Source of the DNA: an uncultured Bacteroidota bacterium
Lineage (GTDB): Bacteria > Bacteroidota > Bacteroidia > B-17B0 > Aurantibacillaceae
NCBI GenBank assembly: GCA_903923915.1
Contig: CAIXZI010000646.1
Location: 1 to 7,233 of the forward strand
Direction: 5' to 3'
Length of the DNA: 7,233 nt
The position numbers and the translations under genes are program-made. Positions 6,267-7,233 of the stretch are shown here, piece after piece. The notes beneath the pieces are model-generated. The model made no database searches. It was not told the DNA's origin and was given only the letters and a program-made list of their open reading frames with translations. The number at the start of each line of letters is the position of its first letter. Within the stretch, counting starts at the first letter, position 1.

Positions 6267-7233
6267 TTACAAGCCCTGTCCGTGGCAGTTTTTGTATTTT
6301 TTACCGCTTCCACAAGGACAAGCATCATTACGTCCTACCTTTTGTTCAACACGTATAGGTTGTTGTTTAGGTTTAGCTTTTGGCGCTTCATCATCTGCAC
6401 TGGCTTCAGTTCTGCTTTCAACTAATTGTTGTTTTGGTTGAGAAACAGGCGCGTTAAAACGAACTTGTGGTTTAGCTTCTTCGTTATTTTGTTGAGGTAA
6501 AGAACCTTTAACCAAAAATGTAATGATTTCTTTATTGGTTTTGGCTACCATGTCTTTAAACAAATTAAACGATTCTAATTTGTAAATAAGCAATGGATCT
6601 TTTTGCTCTAAAGAAGCATTTTGAACCGATTGTTTTAAATCATCCAACTCGCGTAAATGTTCTTTCCAGGCATCATCAATAGAAGCAAGCGTTGCTGTTT
6701 TTTCAAACGTTAACACCATATCGCGACCTTTGGTATCATAGCATTTTTTAAGATTTGCTAAAACCTGTATGCTGCGAATTCCATCTGTAAAAGGCGTTAC
6801 AATATTCTCAAATTGATTGTTTGGATTTAAGTAAACATCACTAACAACCGGCATTACCAATTGCGCTACAAATTCGCTTTTTTCTTTGTAATGTTTGTAT
6901 GCTGCATTAAATGTAAGTGCCGCAATATCATCAGCCGATTTTTTATTGAATTCTTCCACCGTGTATGGTGCATCGATTGAGAATGTTTTAAGTAATTCTA
7001 ATTTTAAACCATCATAATCTTTATCAGCATGAAAAGCCTGAACAATATCATCACTTACATCAAACATTACGTTTGCAATATCAAGGCTTAATTTATCGCC
7101 AAACAAAGCGTTTTTACGACGTTTGTAAATTACATCGCGCTGCACGTTCATTACATCATCATACTCAATTAAACGCTTACGTGTACCAAAGTTATTTTCT
7201 TCTACTTTTTTCTGTGCACGTTCAATTGATTTG
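6267..7233 (-). CDS. secA: Preprotein translocase ATPase SecA, C-terminal part (runs off the right edge)
   Basis: The frame stays open from the stop at 6267 to the right edge of the window, so the 5' part of the gene lies outside; about 322 residues are visible. The first residues read KSIERAQKKVEENNFGTRK and then RLIEYDDVMNVQRDVIYKRR, a highly typical SecA stretch in the helical scaffold domain. The helical wing and end of the scaffold follow, with the conserved LDDAWKEHL-type segment present as IDDAWKEHLRELDDLKQSV. A Gln/Lys/Pro-rich linker leads to the terminal zinc-binding SEC-C motif CPCGSGKKYKNCH (Cys-x-Cys-x8-Cys-His), which in other bacteria binds SecB, ribosomes and lipid. SecA drives protein export through SecYEG at the inner membrane. 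The Met at 7149-7151 is internal and not a start. The gene converges with the P-loop gene, and the structured repeat lies between them. Confidence 0.97.
   Translation of the reverse strand, partial: KSIERAQKKVEENNFGTRKRLIEYDDVMNVQRDVIYKRRKNALFGDKLSLDIANVMFDVSDDIVQAFHADKDYDGLKLELLKTFSIDAPYTVEEFNKKSADDIAALTFNAAYKHYKEKSEFVAQLVMPVVSDVYLNPNNQFENIVTPFTDGIRSIQVLANLKKCYDTKGRDMVLTFEKTATLASIDDAWKEHLRELDDLKQSVQNASLEQKDPLLIYKLESFNLFKDMVAKTNKEIITFLVKGSLPQQNNEEAKPQVRFNAPVSQPKQQLVESRTEASADDEAPKAKPKQQPIRVEQKVGRNDACPCGSGKKYKNCHGQGL

Noticed and set aside
7149..7151. Start codon of a 294-residue gene
   Set aside because: The frame continues upstream to the window edge with SecA sequence (KSIERAQKKVEENNFG), so this Met is internal.

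Overview
The window looks like a chromosomal segment of a Bacteroidota bacterium. The DNA is AT-rich and start codons have A-rich leaders rather than clear Shine-Dalgarno sequences. At least one promoter matches the Bacteroidota form TTTG-N20-TAnnTTTG. Exported proteins have short signal peptides ending in A/S-Q, and SecA ends in a SEC-C zinc motif. No mobile element, CRISPR array, tRNA or rRNA gene was found, and no gap between genes exceeds about 200 bases.

Layout, left to right. A secreted protein of unknown function (minus strand, 6-1301) may have lost its natural C-terminus to a frameshift at the window edge. Upstream of it on the same strand is the carboxyltransferase (beta) subunit of a propionyl-CoA-type acyl-CoA carboxylase (1361-2905). 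An intergenic region of about 200 bases with a structured repeat separates it from a divergent glutaryl-CoA dehydrogenase gene (3107-4291, plus). Next comes a small exported, probably outer-membrane beta-barrel protein (4319-5047) whose start codon lies inside a long hairpin. A biotin carboxyl carrier protein (5101-5598) follows with its own good promoter. A small P-loop kinase-like protein (5705-6109) follows a long palindromic repeat. The 3' part of secA (6267 to the right edge, minus) converges on it, with a second copy of the structured repeat between them.

The metabolic genes form a coherent acyl-CoA theme. Glutaryl-CoA dehydrogenase makes crotonyl-CoA in lysine/tryptophan breakdown. The carboxyltransferase and biotin carrier would carboxylate propionyl-CoA (or a similar short acyl-CoA) towards methylmalonyl-CoA. 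The biotin carboxylase subunit they need is not in this window.

The coding content is ordinary. The most interesting signals are non-coding: (1) two diverged copies of one structured repeat (about 2973-3063 and 6102-6256), sharing boxes TGCGTTAGGGATT, GTAACGnAAATCC and AACGCCCTRA, a closing TTAGGG/CCCTRA helix and two internal hairpins of different sequence; (2) an apparent 52-base insertion in the second copy that resembles one arm of the palindromic repeat at 5608-5680; (3) a 19-pair hairpin across the start codon at 4319; (4) a possible frameshift at the left edge.
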